A stretch of 64,000 nucleotides of DNA from Bacteroidales bacterium UBA6192 (GTDB taxonomy: Bacteria; Bacteroidota; Bacteroidia; Bacteroidales; F082): NCBI GenBank assembly GCA_002422725.1, contig DITE01000056.1, forward strand, positions 181 through 64,180. Reading direction: 5' to 3'. Positions 44,418 through 54,471 of the stretch are shown here, piece by piece. Both the position numbers and the translations under genes were made by a program. Position 1 is the first letter of the stretch; every line of letters begins with the position of its first letter. Under the pieces are notes generated by a model that saw nothing but the letters and a program-made list of their open reading frames with translations, did no database searches and was not told the origin of the DNA.

Positions 44418-44930
44418 TTAGGGCACAAACTTATTTGTGCTATCGGGTTTAGGGCTGAACTGTTGAAAATGATAGATTTCGTCACGAACTCTTATTTCAG
44501 TTTTTTGCCCATTTTGCATCCTATAACTCTCTGTTATATGAAATGTTGTGTCGTTAAGTACTTGCCCTGAACGAACAAAAGCCATTAAAGGTCCTCCAGA
44601 ACTTGGGTACCAACGTTCAAATTTTATCTTGCCATTTTCAATTTGAAAAATGCCCCATGTTTGTTTTGCATTGCCTGAAACAAAATTTGGCTCAAGTAAT
44701 AATTTTGAGCTCCCTAAGTATCTAGTTATTCCATTTTCATAAAAGGCGTATCTGTTAAAAATTATTCCTTCAAAATTCTCTGTTTCAGTGTAGTAAAACC
44801 CGTCAAGAAACAGCTCATTTCCTTGATAATTTTGTCTTTGCAAACTCAATACATCATCAAATTCATTCATTTTTTTACAACTTGTTACATGTATCAACAT
44901 GATGATCAATATTATTACGTTCATTTTCAT
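44418..44930 (-). CDS. Lipoprotein, probable immunity protein of the main Rhs toxin
   Basis: 170 aa with a lipobox (IHVTSC, Cys at about 18), so it is periplasmic or outer-membrane anchored. The rest is beta-rich (LFLDGFYYTETE, IIFNRYAFYENGITRYLG, KFERWYP). It follows the Rhs gene by 12 nt, the position of immunity genes. A membrane-anchored immunity protein would fit a toxin that acts in or passes through the periplasm. A 24-codon remnant of a homologue lies at 59240-59311. Confidence 0.7.
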   Translation of the reverse strand: MKMNVIILIIMLIHVTSCKKMNEFDDVLSLQRQNYQGNELFLDGFYYTETENFEGIIFNRYAFYENGITRYLGSSKLLLEPNFVSGNAKQTWGIFQIENGKIKFERWYPSSGGPLMAFVRSGQVLNDTTFHITESYRMQNGQKTEIRVRDEIYHFQQFSPKPDSTNKFVP

Positions 44931-44942
44931 ATTTATTAATTT

Positions 44943-47900
44943 TTACCATAATCCAGAACCATAACCAGAACCAAAATACCAATAAGTCTTAGGCGAGCGA
45001 TCAAGTACTTGAAAGTGAGCCGCTCTTCCATTTTGAAGATAATCATGAGCAAAACGATTTTGAATTTGATGACGAATCCCCTCAGAGTTACGCCCAATCC
45101 TAATTGGACCAACCCCCAAATATGCTATTCCACTTCTATATTTATTTGCATTACCTCCTGAATATACAAGTTTACCCTCATGAATTCCTTTTCCAGCTTC
45201 TACAAGCCGATCATCAGGATTAAATCCGGGGTCACCTGTAAATAAATTAAACCCAACTTTGAAAAAACCATAATTCACTTGTAATGCTGCAGATCTATAT
45301 CTGTCACCCCCGTCATTTAGATCAAAACCAATTGCCAGTTTATTCATCCATTCCGGATGCCAATCATTCTGATATTTAACGTTTATTCCAGAGGTCCCTA
45401 TCATCACCCTACCAACTGTTTGACTTGTTGAAGTTCCATCTGATCCATTACTATGATACTGAGTTGAGGAAAGAGAGAAAACTCCAAAGTATGTAACCTC
45501 CTTCCCATTTGTGTTAACATTGCCACTCACGCCACCGTCATAAGCGCCAGAATAATAAGTTGATCCCCAATGAAATCGATAACTAAAAGGCATGGTTTTA
45601 GGAATTCCTATTGATGTTTCAACACCAGCATGAAATCCTTCGCTGCCATCACCTAAATTAAATTTCACCGCTACAGGAGAAGCATACTTCTGAGCTTCAT
45701 AACCTTCATCAGTAAAAAAAGTAAAATATACAGTAGCTAACCAAACAAACTCCCCATCCGGATCCGTATAAACCAATGGATTATTCCAGGCATAGCTATA
45801 CCTGTTGAAACTCTGCGAGAAATCAGGCGACTGCACATAGTTGTCGGGCGAGAGCATGCGGCTGACAACAGGGTCGTAGAGGCGGCCATTCATGTTGATG
45901 AGTTGGAAGCCGTCAAGGTGTTCGTGGCCCGTAAACCCGCGGTCGAACAGTGGCGTGGGTGCTATGCCTGTGAATGCAGTCCAGGTGTTTGGGTCGCGGC
46001 GGGTTCCCCAAGGGTCAAAACTCAACTCTTGCAGCAGGTCACCATTTTCGTCGGTGATGGTGTGCAATGAACCAAGGTGGTCAGCGTGGATATAGAAAAG
46101 CCCTGATGTGCCATCCGGGTTTTTCACATGAATGCCGAACAAACCGGCGGGGCTACTCAGGTAGGTGTAGGCGTATTGCTGCCCGTCATTGCTCACGAAC
46201 TCGCAATTGCCTGCGAAGGTTTTCGTCGTTTCGCCGTTTTCGTTCCTGTAAAGTTGCCTGATGCGCTGCCGGTGGTGGCCATAGGTGAACTCGAGCCTTT
46301 TTGTGCCCTGATCGATAGATTCGGGTTGGTCGAAAGGTGTCCAGCCTATGACCTGGTCATCTGAGGTATAGGCACGGAGGTTGCTGTTCACATGTGCAGA
46401 TGTAAGGGCATGGGGACGGCTGCCATCATAGGCTCCATTCGCAAAAACAGAGTTGTTGTCCGCTGTCTTCTCCATCATATTGCCCAGGCCTGCTTCATCA
46501 TAGCGGTGCCAGCCTGTTTCTTTATCGTTCAGGTGTATGGTTTCCAAACGGTTCAGGTCATCATAACCGAAGCTTTCGTTGAGGTAAATGTCATTGTTGT
46601 GGTCAATCCATTTCTTACGGTAATCGAGGTTGCCCAGGTTGTCCCAGCCATATTCCATGTCCTGGATGGGAGTTGACTGTCCGGCCTTGGTTTGCACGGT
46701 GTGCAGCCGCGCATTGCCTGGGTAGTAAGTGTTTGTGGTTTGCAGCCCATTGCCTGTGGCAAATTTGTTCAGCTGGCCTAATGCGTTCATTTCAAGTGCC
46801 TGCCACACTTTGTTGTTGGTGCCGCCTTCGCGGTAGTGCGAGAAATAGCCGTGTTCGTTGTAAAAACTAACAAGTTTGTAGTTGGTGGGATATTCGGTTG
46901 TTTTTACCCTTCCATACACATCATAGGTGTAGTTTGTGGTGTATTCGTCATCCACTATCCTGTCAACCACCTGTGTCGGCCTCAGCATGTTGTCGTAGGT
47001 GTAGGTGGTCTGGTGGGTTTCGCTGCCAATGCTTTTCAGGCTGCCTAAGCGTCCGGGGGCTATGTCATAGTCCCAGCTTGTCAGTTCGTCAGGGCCGTTG
47101 CGCGAGGCCATGCGGCCGAGGCCATCATAGGTGAAGGTGGTTGCCTCCTTTTTTGGCGAAATTTGTTCGGTTAGCCTGTCATAAGCATCATAGTGAGTAA
47201 GCGTGGTGCCATAGTTGGGGTCGGAAAGGCTGAGCCTCTGCCGCCTTGCGTTGTAGGTTAACTCTATGGTTGTTGCCGGCTGCCCCACTATGTTCGCTGT
47301 TTTAAGTTTTCCGTCGCTAAAATACATATATTCTACCGATTTGCCAGCATTGTCATCTGACCGCACAAGCCAGCCGGCTGCATTAAAGTATTTTTGGGTT
47401 GTTTGTTCCAGGGCATTGATTGTTTTTATTGAGTTGGGGTAGTATTCAGTTTTGGCAGTGGTGTTGTCGGGCAGTGTTACCTTCTTAACCCGGTTCAGTT
47501 CATCGTATTGGTAGTAACTGAAAACCGCTTGGGTGCCTTTGCGGTAGGGTAATGACACACTATCGATGTTGCCTTTTGGGTCGTAGTGGGTGTCGGTAAA
47601 TACGGCTTCGCCTTCAAAATCAATACTTACCTGGCGCAGCTCCCTGCCCAAAGCGTCGAAAAACACCAGCACAGGGGGCATACCCGAACTTTGCGACCAG
47701 CTGTAGTAGAGCGCATGCTCCGGTTGGTGCTCGTGGCCATCGACCCAGTATAACTGCGATTGCTGCTGCACCTTGTCCGGGAACAGTGTCCTTACCTGTC
47801 GGCCAAAGCCATCGTAATAATAAAAGGTGCTTAGGTTGTTAGGGTCGGTTGATTTTTTTAACCTACCGGTTGAGGCATCATATACATATTTAGTTTTGTA

Positions 47901-48527
47901 AACAATACCATCTGCTGTTATGGTTTCTTCCGTTGGAAAACGGTGCTTGTATTGGGGATCAAACACATACTCGGTTACCATGGCAGGCAGAGGGGGGTCG
48001 GCATTTGGGGCTTGTGTCCTTTCAAAAATGAAATTACCGTAGCTGTCATAAATATAATTGGTTACTGTTGAAAGGCTCTGGTCATTATTCGGCAAAGAGG
48101 TAACTGTTTCCACGAGGTTGCTGCCTGATTTATATGTGTAGGTTTTTTTTGCATATATGTGGTTGCCGTCATTTTTCTCCCACACTTGTGAGTTGTGCAC
48201 ATGTGGCCTGCTGATTAACCAACGCTGAATGTCGGGCGGATAATACGTGAAAGAGTTTACTGTTCTGAATTCATATGCTGCTGTGGCTGTTGCAAGAGTC
48301 ATTTGCTGAGGAGAAACATAGGTGCCTTCAGAAGTGATGTTTCCATATAGAGTATCCTCTTGCAAATATTCCCGGGTGGACAGCTTGCTACGCACAAAAC
48401 CGTCTAAGTCTGATTCTTTTGTCAGCGAGCGGGCTATGTAATAAAAGTGCCTTTTGCCGCCAAAAGGTTTAACTTCCGGTGCCTGGTTGGTGGTTTCGCT
48501 CAGCAGTACGATTGACTGCCCCCCCAT
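44943..48527 (-). CDS. Rhs protein, C-terminal part with core repeats and toxin tip (frame-separated from N-terminal part)
   Basis: 1194 aa in this frame. YD/Rhs repeats run over residues about 110-800 (YDASTGRLKK, YDGFGRQVRTL, YDAYDRLTEQI, YDGLGRMASRN), then the core block HADHLGSLHTITDENG, FDPWGTRRDP, LYDPVVSRMLSPDNY and the junction YTDPDG near 905. The tip after this resembles polymorphic toxin type 23 (GINVKYQNDW, DRYRSAALQVNYGFFKVGFN, LFTGDPGF). That identification is from memory of the family. Its apparent ATG lies on the G7 run and overlaps the upstream frame: with six G instead of seven both would be one protein of about 2100 residues. The physical start is therefore not a true gene start. 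Confidence 0.85.
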   Translation of the reverse strand: MGGQSIVLLSETTNQAPEVKPFGGKRHFYYIARSLTKESDLDGFVRSKLSTREYLQEDTLYGNITSEGTYVSPQQMTLATATAAYEFRTVNSFTYYPPDIQRWLISRPHVHNSQVWEKNDGNHIYAKKTYTYKSGSNLVETVTSLPNNDQSLSTVTNYIYDSYGNFIFERTQAPNADPPLPAMVTEYVFDPQYKHRFPTEETITADGIVYKTKYVYDASTGRLKKSTDPNNLSTFYYYDGFGRQVRTLFPDKVQQQSQLYWVDGHEHQPEHALYYSWSQSSGMPPVLVFFDALGRELRQVSIDFEGEAVFTDTHYDPKGNIDSVSLPYRKGTQAVFSYYQYDELNRVKKVTLPDNTTAKTEYYPNSIKTINALEQTTQKYFNAAGWLVRSDDNAGKSVEYMYFSDGKLKTANIVGQPATTIELTYNARRQRLSLSDPNYGTTLTHYDAYDRLTEQISPKKEATTFTYDGLGRMASRNGPDELTSWDYDIAPGRLGSLKSIGSETHQTTYTYDNMLRPTQVVDRIVDDEYTTNYTYDVYGRVKTTEYPTNYKLVSFYNEHGYFSHYREGGTNNKVWQALEMNALGQLNKFATGNGLQTTNTYYPGNARLHTVQTKAGQSTPIQDMEYGWDNLGNLDYRKKWIDHNNDIYLNESFGYDDLNRLETIHLNDKETGWHRYDEAGLGNMMEKTADNNSVFANGAYDGSRPHALTSAHVNSNLRAYTSDDQVIGWTPFDQPESIDQGTKRLEFTYGHHRQRIRQLYRNENGETTKTFAGNCEFVSNDGQQYAYTYLSSPAGLFGIHVKNPDGTSGLFYIHADHLGSLHTITDENGDLLQELSFDPWGTRRDPNTWTAFTGIAPTPLFDRGFTGHEHLDGFQLINMNGRLYDPVVSRMLSPDNYVQSPDFSQSFNRYSYAWNNPLVYTDPDGEFVWLATVYFTFFTDEGYEAQKYASPVAVKFNLGDGSEGFHAGVETSIGIPKTMPFSYRFHWGSTYYSGAYDGGVSGNVNTNGKEVTYFGVFSLSSTQYHSNGSDGTSTSQTVGRVMIGTSGINVKYQNDWHPEWMNKLAIGFDLNDGGDRYRSAALQVNYGFFKVGFNLFTGDPGFNPDDRLVEAGKGIHEGKLVYSGGNANKYRSGIAYLGVGPIRIGRNSEGIRHQIQNRFAHDYLQNGRAAHFQVLDRSPKTYWYFGSGYGSGLW

Positions 48528-51258
48528 TTTTGACCACAGAAGTTTTTATACTTTGGGGCCACAGGAAATAATACACATCATTCAGCGCATTGTCATTTTG
48601 TGATTGTGATATTTGGCTGTTGTTAACAAAGCTCCGTGTGATGGTTTTCATAAAACCAAGGAGTCCCTTACCTTGTTTATGCAGTTTGAGCCCTTCATAT
48701 TGATAAGTGGTGTAGTGCTCGTTGTTTGCCGGATCTTTTGTCTTTATCCTGCTCACCGCATGCAGGGCGGCTTGTATGTCCATAAGCGGAAACTCAGCCC
48801 CAGTGCCTTTGGTGTAAAATGTAGTTTTCGTTAAAGGATGATAAACGATTTCAGTTTTAAGACCTAAACCGTTCGTAACTTTATTTAGTTTCAAATAATC
48901 GTTAGTTTCGTTAAAGAAGAAAATATTGTGCTTTCGAAAATCATTCTGAAAGCCATAAGTGAATAAATCACTTTTACCATCCCCATTAAAGTCAGTATAA
49001 GGAAAAAGGCGCTCATAATTTACATTTACGAAATATTTGAACCCTCCAACTATTTGAATCGAACCAGTGGCTGTAATGTTAAAGTTGTTTCCATTATAAT
49101 AGTAAACTTTGTAATCTGCTTGATCATTTGGTTTTTTGGTCAACTTCATAATATCAGGCTTTCCATCGCCATTATAGTCAGCAAGGTTTATTGAATTGTT
49201 CCATGCATCAGTTTGGTCATTTAGATTAAAGACGCCAAGATCTGGTGTTGGTATCCCAATAAAATCACCGCCCTTGCCCGTAAACAATGCAATTTCCCAT
49301 CGTGGATTACTGGCGGTGAAATTATAGGTCATGATATCTGTGATTCCGTCACCGTTAAAATCGGCTGGATATATTTGGTGCCAAGTGGTCGGATATCCGT
49401 TGCTTGGACTGCCGTAAATGATTTCGAGTTCGTTATTAACAAAGTTGATCCCATAAATGAAGCAGTTGCTCGTATGCGGTCTTCCGCCATATTCGGCAGT
49501 GCGCAAAATATCGCTTTTGCCGTCACCCGTAAAATCACTTACTATAACTGTGCTTCGGTCAAAGTCGGTATTGCCGAAAGTCATAGTTTTCTGAAATATG
49601 ATCTCAGCATAAGGTGGTAAAGAATTAAACTTAATAATGTAAACATCTGGTACATCATTCGATGGGTTATCATCATAATTTACGCTGATGTCTTTAAATG
49701 CCAATAGTAATTCGTCCTTTCCATCCCCATCAAAATCACCTTTTCGGAATTCGGGTTTATTCCTGGTGGGCGCGATGATTCCGCCAAGCGGGTAAATATC
49801 GAATCCATTGCCATTTGACAGGAACAAACGTTCAGCAATAATGTTGTCCTTGTTTTTGTCATTATATTTTAAGTCGACAAAATCCTGCAAGCCATCCCCA
49901 TTGAAGTCACCAACCAACAAATAGAAAAAATATTCGCTCGGTTCGGGTCCGTTAAATGAGTAAGGCCCAAAACCATCAATTCCATTTCCTAATTCATACC
50001 ACCAACTGATTGCAACTTTAGTATAGTTTACTATATTAAATTCAACACAAATTTGATCAGTAAGACCATCACCGTCAATATCAAGGAAATAATGCTCTAC
50101 TAATGTTTGTTTAGTACGATCAAACTGAATTTGTCTATGATTTAATGAATTTGATCCATGAGTAAAAATGTTCGGGTTATACTTTTTATTGTCACTATGG
50201 TTTGTTTCCGTTATATTGGTCAAACGGCTGTAGAAATCGCTTGTTATTGAGCCAAGCTCATAACTATGCAGCAATTGGCCTTCGTAGTAGTATTCGATTT
50301 TATGGGCATTCTTATCAATTCCTATTGTGCTGCCGGCTATGAAGCTTATCATTTCATCATTTCTGCCTGTGCGGTAAACAAACCTTATCTCGCAGAAATG
50401 TTCCTGTCCTGTTTTCCGGTTGCCGCCATACAGTATCTTGTCAATATAGCCGTAACCATTTGTTTCAATATATTGGTATTCGATATAGTTTCCGTTTTCG
50501 TCTTCGACTGTGCTCAGCAGCCAGCTGAGTACTGAGTTCTTTCCGCTGGCCTCTATCCTGGATGATTCGGTGGTGCCATATTTATAGGTCATAAAACTCT
50601 TTGTGTTCACAACGAAGGATTCAGGGCCGTCACCGGCTTGCCCAATTGGCGTTATTTTTGAAAAGCTTTCAAATTCTGTCCTGTACGTAATTCCTTGCTC
50701 GTCTTCAGCGATGAGTCTTTGTCCATCGAGTGCATACCTGTCCGTTCCTTCAAATCTGATCCCTTCGGTGTAGCCATCGTGGTAGATTGTTTTCCCGGTC
50801 CTGCTTATGGCCGACAAACCCGCCAGCGACCATCCGTAACCAAAGGGCCCGTTGCCCGACTGGCTGCTGTAAACTAAAGCCAATTGTGGCACCATGCCTG
50901 CAACACCGGGAGGGCTAGGCAATGGAACACTAACAACTGCAGCTCCGGAGGGGGAAACACTCACCTGGCTTGCCGTAGAACCTACTACCCCTGAGGTAAC
51001 CCCCCCGGGATAGCCGCCTTCAAGATTGCCATCGTGTGGAATGATCAAATACGGGTTTATCCATGCATAGAGGTCTTCGTAATTATCCTGAGGCTTGTAG
51101 GAAAAGCCTGGTAGAAAACTAACTGATTTGCTGGCTTCAAATACGTACTCCGACCCGGATAAGGGCGTGTTGAGTATTATATGCTCGCCCTGCTGTTGTG
51201 CCAATAGCGATGACGTGGCCAACAACATGATAAGGATAATGCTTATGATGGGTTTCAT
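48469..51258 (-). CDS. Rhs protein, N-terminal part (SpvB / FG-GAP / TcdB-like)
   Basis: 929 aa. A signal peptide (MKPIISIILIMLLATSSLLA) precedes an SpvB-like region (about 85-330: SPSGAAVVSVPLPSPPGVAG, then PQLALVYSS, GPFGYGWSLAGLSAI) and an FG-GAP/VCBS propeller with repeated Ca-binding DGDG/NGDG loops (about 390-790: DIDGDGLTD, DFNGDGLQD, DFDGDGKDE, DFTGDGKSD, DFNGDGITD). A TcdB-middle-like part follows (GLGLKTEIVYHPL). This is the shell part of a Tc/Rhs cocoon. The last about 15 residues after KNGG are a frameshift artefact of the G7 tract. Confidence 0.88.
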   Translation of the reverse strand: MKPIISIILIMLLATSSLLAQQQGEHIILNTPLSGSEYVFEASKSVSFLPGFSYKPQDNYEDLYAWINPYLIIPHDGNLEGGYPGGVTSGVVGSTASQVSVSPSGAAVVSVPLPSPPGVAGMVPQLALVYSSQSGNGPFGYGWSLAGLSAISRTGKTIYHDGYTEGIRFEGTDRYALDGQRLIAEDEQGITYRTEFESFSKITPIGQAGDGPESFVVNTKSFMTYKYGTTESSRIEASGKNSVLSWLLSTVEDENGNYIEYQYIETNGYGYIDKILYGGNRKTGQEHFCEIRFVYRTGRNDEMISFIAGSTIGIDKNAHKIEYYYEGQLLHSYELGSITSDFYSRLTNITETNHSDNKKYNPNIFTHGSNSLNHRQIQFDRTKQTLVEHYFLDIDGDGLTDQICVEFNIVNYTKVAISWWYELGNGIDGFGPYSFNGPEPSEYFFYLLVGDFNGDGLQDFVDLKYNDKNKDNIIAERLFLSNGNGFDIYPLGGIIAPTRNKPEFRKGDFDGDGKDELLLAFKDISVNYDDNPSNDVPDVYIIKFNSLPPYAEIIFQKTMTFGNTDFDRSTVIVSDFTGDGKSDILRTAEYGGRPHTSNCFIYGINFVNNELEIIYGSPSNGYPTTWHQIYPADFNGDGITDIMTYNFTASNPRWEIALFTGKGGDFIGIPTPDLGVFNLNDQTDAWNNSINLADYNGDGKPDIMKLTKKPNDQADYKVYYYNGNNFNITATGSIQIVGGFKYFVNVNYERLFPYTDFNGDGKSDLFTYGFQNDFRKHNIFFFNETNDYLKLNKVTNGLGLKTEIVYHPLTKTTFYTKGTGAEFPLMDIQAALHAVSRIKTKDPANNEHYTTYQYEGLKLHKQGKGLLGFMKTITRSFVNNSQISQSQNDNALNDVYYFLWPQSIKTSVVKNGGAVNRTAERNHQPGTGS
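48519..48525 (-). repeat. G7 homopolymer at the Rhs frame junction
   Basis: Seven consecutive G on the coding strand (C7 on plus). Removing one G joins the upstream frame (VVKNGG) to QSIVLLSETTNQAPEV of the downstream frame without gap or loss of homology. Confidence 0.85.
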
Positions 51259-51319
51259 TGCTTTAATGGTTTTTGGTAAATACGCCCTCAGTCCTGTTAG
51301 TCCTTGTCGCTGACTTGAT

Positions 51320-51769
51320 TTAGTGTTTCACTATTTTGTAACGGAATATTGCCATGTTCACTGTTTTAATCTGCAAGTAATACACGCCTGCTTGCAGCAC
51401 TGTCAGGTCAATCATGTGGTTTGCACCTTCGCCCTGCCCTTCGATCACTGGCTTTCCCAATTGGTCGAACAACAGGTATTCAAAACTCTGTGGCACCTGC
51501 CCGTTAAAACTTACCCACAAATGATTTTTGGTCGGCACAGGGTGCAGATTGATTTCGAAAGTGTTTTCGGTCAGTAAAGTGTTTTCATAAGGGGGGAAAA
51601 CAGGGTTGTTAAAGGCTGTGTCGCTTTCTTTAAGCATTTTGGCACTAAGCCTTGCTTCCCTGTTGCCTGACGCATCATATTCAAATCTGATTTTTTCCAT
51701 AGTTTGCGCACTTAACAGCTGAGGAATAGTGGCCAGAGTTGTTAACAGGAGTATGATCATTGTTTTCAT
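51320..51769 (-). CDS. Small T9SS type-A sorting-domain protein
   Basis: 149 aa from the ATG at 51769 (MKTMIILLLTTLATIPQLLSA is the signal peptide); the longer frame from 51832 overlaps the upstream gene and lacks a signal. The mature N-terminus has RFEYDASGNREAR, a single YD/Rhs-like motif. From about residue 75 to the end lies a T9SS sorting domain (INLHPVPTKNHLWV, YYLQIKT ... YKIVKH). It sits 61 nt upstream of the Rhs gene on the same strand. A role in surface attachment or export of the Rhs protein is inferred from position. Confidence 0.75.
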   Translation of the reverse strand: MKTMIILLLTTLATIPQLLSAQTMEKIRFEYDASGNREARLSAKMLKESDTAFNNPVFPPYENTLLTENTFEINLHPVPTKNHLWVSFNGQVPQSFEYLLFDQLGKPVIEGQGEGANHMIDLTVLQAGVYYLQIKTVNMAIFRYKIVKH

Positions 51770-51815
51770 AATGAACAGTTTAAATATTGTTACTGAGCCT
51801 GATTGTAGCTGAGCT

Positions 51816-52943
51816 TTAGTGCTCGCGTTCAACGATTTGTTTCAGCCTTTCTATTTCCTCTTGCTGTTGCAGGATGTAGAGTGTCAGCTCTTCAATTTTT
51901 CTCAGCAACAGATCGTCCATAGTGCCAATGCTGTAGCCGTTTTCCTTGAATTCGGCTGCTGAAGGCACTTCGGGAAGGTGGTTGTTTGCCTTGATAAAGG
52001 TTTGCAGTTCTTTGAGTGGCATAAGTTGATAGTCGGGTTTGAACACATAGTCCGATTCGGGCACTGTGTGTACGATGCGCATTTCCTGTGCGATAATTTT
52101 ACCTGCCACAGCCAGTTTATACCCATTGGTGATGTTGGTACCAATCCCCACATTCCCATCATTGAAGAATATATCGCCTTCAAAGTTTTCCCATTGGCTC
52201 GACCTGAGTGGGTTGTCGCCAATGAAGAAGTTGCCGCTGGCACGCACATCGCCCTGAACATCGAGGGGTTTGGCGGGGTTTGTCACCCCTATCCCTACAT
52301 TCCCGTTCTGAAACACAAAATGTTTGGAGCTTTGGGTGCTGAAGGTGAAATTTTGGTTGTCGGCTGCCTGAATGCTGTGGTTGGGTGTAAACAGCATGCG
52401 CGAGTAGATGTTGTCACCAGAGGTGCCGGTGGCTTCAAGGCGAAGGGTAGCCGGCTCAGTGGCATCGGCCCGGATGTGCAGCTTGGCTTCAGGGGAGGTG
52501 ATGTTACCGATACCGATGCGGCCGGTGTTGTCGAAGTTGGCATTCGTGGGAGACTCACTCACGAACAAAGTTGGATATATACTGTTGAATCCAATCATTA
52601 AACTGCGTGGCAAGTTGTTATTCAGGTATTTATCTGTGCCATACCCACCTCCGGATCCAATGACCATTGCACGGTCAAAGGTGGCTTTCACCATGCTACC
52701 TATACTCACTGCCTTGGTTTGTGTTGCAAATGAATAGAAACCTATGGCCGTTGCGTAATTGTAGGTGGCTTCTGAAGCAAAACCGGAAGCAAATGCGGAA
52801 TTGCCTGATGCTACTGTATTCGTGCCGATAGCACTGGCACTGGTTCCTGTGATAGACTCTCCATCGCATTGAACACATTGTTGACTTTGCAAATGACCAA
52901 TTAAAGCTATACTAAATAGAAGTGTGATAAGTGTTTTTTTCAT
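51816..52943 (-). CDS. YadA-head / phage tail-fibre-like secreted protein
   Basis: 375 aa. A signal peptide (residues 1-20) is followed by YadA-like head repeats (SASAIGTNTVASGNSAFASG and similar, about 30-90), then NGNVGIGV-type tail-fibre repeats (about 140-280: NTGRIGIGN, NGNVGIGVTNP, DGNVGIGTN) and a chaperone-like end with NNHLPEVPSAAEF, GMDDLLLRK-like helix and a coiled coil (LYILQQQEEIERLKQIVE). This is a trimeric fibre architecture. In the Rhs locus it could form a surface fibre for the toxin particle. Confidence 0.75.
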   Translation of the reverse strand: MKKTLITLLFSIALIGHLQSQQCVQCDGESITGTSASAIGTNTVASGNSAFASGFASEATYNYATAIGFYSFATQTKAVSIGSMVKATFDRAMVIGSGGGYGTDKYLNNNLPRSLMIGFNSIYPTLFVSESPTNANFDNTGRIGIGNITSPEAKLHIRADATEPATLRLEATGTSGDNIYSRMLFTPNHSIQAADNQNFTFSTQSSKHFVFQNGNVGIGVTNPAKPLDVQGDVRASGNFFIGDNPLRSSQWENFEGDIFFNDGNVGIGTNITNGYKLAVAGKIIAQEMRIVHTVPESDYVFKPDYQLMPLKELQTFIKANNHLPEVPSAAEFKENGYSIGTMDDLLLRKIEELTLYILQQQEEIERLKQIVEREH

Positions 52944-52961
52944 GATCTTTGTTGTTAAAGT

Positions 52962-54461
52962 TTATTCTTGTTTTATCCAGATACCGGATATGATTTTGCT
53001 TCCTTGTAGTTGTAGTCTATAAGGATAATGACCTGGGGGGAAGTTATTCATATCTACTGATGTGACCAATCCATGTAATTGTTTGGTTATTATTTGCTTC
53101 CCAGAAACATCGTAAACGATTATTTGACAATTTTTGAGAGCAGTTCGCACAAAAAATTGGTCTTCACCGGGATTAGGGTAAACGATAGCATCAGCGACAG
53201 GGATGCTTTTGTCTTCTGTTGCTCCAGTAATTGAACCATTCGCATCAAGCTTGATAATCATGGCATCACGATGGAAGTATGAGATACCGATATCATGAAC
53301 AGCGGCTGAAATGAGTACCCCACCATCGGGGCTGGCAGTAATATTTTCTGTCCAATAATACGCATCTCCTCCCAAATACTTCTCGTATTCAACACCGAGG
53401 GTGTCATTAAGTTTTGCAATATAAATCCAACTTGGTTGATGCCCAACCATACCTTGTAAATTATGAGTGCCCCCTAAATAAATAATAGTGGGGTCAACAT
53501 AATCAATGCCGTAAACCTCTGCTGCTCTCGAAATAGTATCTGGATTCGTGCGGTGAACTTGATGAATGATCTTATGATCTGAGTCCAAAATATATGCCGA
53601 TATCAACCAGTCAACCCTGTCTTCATCATAGTGATACCATTGCAGTCTTCCCCCGGTGAGCATTCGGTTTCCTCCATATGGCATACTGCGGTATGGCCCC
53701 CTAAGGTTGATTGGATAAAACCAATGGCTGGTAAACTCGAGTGTCTCTTCATCAATTTCAATAGCCGAACTAATACTATCACCCCCGTTGTAGTAAGCTC
53801 CTTCAGTATTTGCCAGAACTTTTGTGGAATCAGCATTGTAGTTGAGCCCCCAAAGTGAACCTGCCTCTGGGTAAGTAGTAATTTTAGAGGTAATACTATC
53901 ACCATGTGGTGATAATTTTAATAAATAGAGCTTATTTAAATTTGAACAGGCATAGAGAAAATCATTATTCGTAAGTTCAAGGCCATGATAGCTGTATCCA
54001 AGATAAGGATCATTAAAACGATAAATTTTCTGCCATAATATATTCAATTCATTATCGAGTCGCAAAAAAATAGTAAACCGGCTATATTGAGTATCACCAA
54101 ATTTAAAACCTAATCCCATGAGCATGTAACCACTTGGCTCGTTTTTAACTTTGGTTAAACGATAAAACATCAAAGAAGTGTCCTGTTTCGCAATTTTAAA
54201 ACTCGTAGTATCTCCATATTGACCGATTCTGAAAATTGCTGTTTGATGGACGTAAAAACTATCGGTGGGCGGAGCGATATTAATGATTCCAACAAAACCA
54301 CCGTTTTCATCCAATACAAACATCGAAGGCGCATCATCTCCTCCAAAATCTAATCGCATTGAGAAACCAGGCTGTTGGGCGGGAAGACAATTGAATAAAA
54401 CAATAAACATTGCCAACAGAAGAAGGTTTAAACTTATGGAACGGCGATCAGTCTTTTGCAT
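52962..54461 (-). CDS. T9SS cargo protein of unknown function
   Basis: 499 aa. An N-terminal hydrophobic signal (LNLLLLAMFIVLFNCLPAQ) precedes a beta-rich, propeller-like middle with repeated strands (NGGFVGIINI, SGYMLMGLGF, DGGVLISAAVHD). The T9SS sorting domain is at the end (VYPNPGEDQFFV, GHYPYRLQLQ). It is similar in layout to the product at 60300-61760. It lies 18 nt upstream of the fibre-like gene and 10 nt downstream of the lipoprotein gene, so it is part of the same transcription unit. Confidence 0.75.
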   Translation of the reverse strand: MQKTDRRSISLNLLLLAMFIVLFNCLPAQQPGFSMRLDFGGDDAPSMFVLDENGGFVGIINIAPPTDSFYVHQTAIFRIGQYGDTTSFKIAKQDTSLMFYRLTKVKNEPSGYMLMGLGFKFGDTQYSRFTIFLRLDNELNILWQKIYRFNDPYLGYSYHGLELTNNDFLYACSNLNKLYLLKLSPHGDSITSKITTYPEAGSLWGLNYNADSTKVLANTEGAYYNGGDSISSAIEIDEETLEFTSHWFYPINLRGPYRSMPYGGNRMLTGGRLQWYHYDEDRVDWLISAYILDSDHKIIHQVHRTNPDTISRAAEVYGIDYVDPTIIYLGGTHNLQGMVGHQPSWIYIAKLNDTLGVEYEKYLGGDAYYWTENITASPDGGVLISAAVHDIGISYFHRDAMIIKLDANGSITGATEDKSIPVADAIVYPNPGEDQFFVRTALKNCQIIVYDVSGKQIITKQLHGLVTSVDMNNFPPGHYPYRLQLQGSKIISGIWIKQE

Positions 54462-54471
54462 CTTGTATCAT

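Noticed and set aside
51978..52601. 207-codon plus-strand open frame
   Set aside because: Antisense to the fibre-like gene with clear GNVGIG repeats.
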